Assembly (NCBI GenBank): GCA_002373855.1
Contig: DFKO01000202.1
Coordinates: 1-13,015 of the forward strand
Origin: Lachnospiraceae bacterium UBA3643
Lineage (GTDB): Bacteria; Bacillota; Clostridia; Lachnospirales; Lachnospiraceae
Direction: 5' to 3'
Length of the DNA stretch: 13,015 nt
Shown here: one piece after another, positions 12,930-13,015 of the stretch
How positions within the stretch are numbered: the stretch's first letter is position 1
Layout: each line of letters opens with the position of its first letter
Notes under the pieces: model-generated
Told to the model about the DNA's origin: nothing
The model's input: only the letters and a program-made list of their open reading frames with translations
Databases searched by the model: none
Made by a program: the position numbers and the translations under genes

Positions 12930-13015
12930 ATGTCTGATGAATCGTTTAGTGTAAAAATGAAAGAATTAAGAGAGTCTACCGGATTGAATCGCAAGGAGTT
13001 CTGCGAAAAGTTCGA
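12930..13015 (+). CDS. N-terminal part of an XRE-family helix-turn-helix regulator (cut by window edge)
   Basis: Open from ATG 12930 to the window end, 28 residues. The start has GGGAG (12918-12922) 7 bases upstream. The segment KMKELRESTGLNRKEFCEKF fits the first helices of a Cro/CI-type HTH domain (family pattern 'lkeLReekglsqeefaekl'). It lies behind an operator-like inverted repeat that covers its promoter, which suggests autoregulation. The rest of the protein is outside the window, so its size, extra domains and partner genes are unknown. Confidence 0.65.
   Translation, partial: MSDESFSVKMKELRESTGLNRKEFCEKF

Overview
The window looks like chromosomal DNA of a low-to-moderate-GC Gram-positive bacterium, most likely a Lachnospiraceae-type Clostridium relative. 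The reasons are AGGAG/GGAGG ribosome sites, SepF-type division, GAACNNNNGTTC (Cheo-type) SOS boxes at lexA, a lexA/LysM divergent pair like lexA/yneA of Bacillus, and strong use of AGA/AGG and ATA codons. The family-level placement is inference. No rRNA, tRNA, CRISPR array or intact insertion sequence was seen.

Layout. (1) 1-1679: the tail of an unidentified gene, then, 3 bases later, a 524-aa protein joining a radical SAM/SPASM-type enzyme to a JAMM (Mov34/MPN/PAD-1) metalloprotease domain. This is the most unusual gene here. (2) 1738-3155: a phosphoribosyltransferase-fold protein with a C-terminal CPLC motif, then sepF behind tandem overlapping promoters; each unit has its own terminator. 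(3) 3205-4941: an aroB-lspA operon (shikimate pathway plus lipoprotein signal peptidase) with a 1-base stop/start overlap, ending in a perfect 21-bp inverted repeat that can terminate transcription from both sides. (4) 4975-6282: lexA (minus) and, divergently, a membrane-anchored or secreted LysM protein resembling YneA, the SOS division inhibitor. The region between them holds one perfect and several near-perfect LexA boxes and a 24-bp palindrome. (5) 6363-7427 (minus): a complete Xer-type tyrosine recombinase, probably housekeeping, with a nearly leaderless predicted transcript. (6) 7555-11832: an envelope cluster of an AI-2E family permease, an unrecognised four-helix membrane/coiled-coil protein, and an L,D-transpeptidase with an anchor and about four Ig-like domains. 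(7) 11864-12659: a HAD-family hydrolase with a terminator. (8) 12660-13015: a 270-base spacer with a possible decayed transposase tail, an operator-like inverted repeat around a promoter, and the start of an XRE-type regulator cut by the window edge.

How the genes fit together: much of the window concerns the envelope and division (SepF, LspA, LysM protein, L,D-transpeptidase, permease), with the SOS regulator and its probable division inhibitor at the centre. The radical SAM-JAMM gene at the left edge belongs to a different operon that extends outside the window; its first partner is visible only as a lysine-rich tail with one cysteine.
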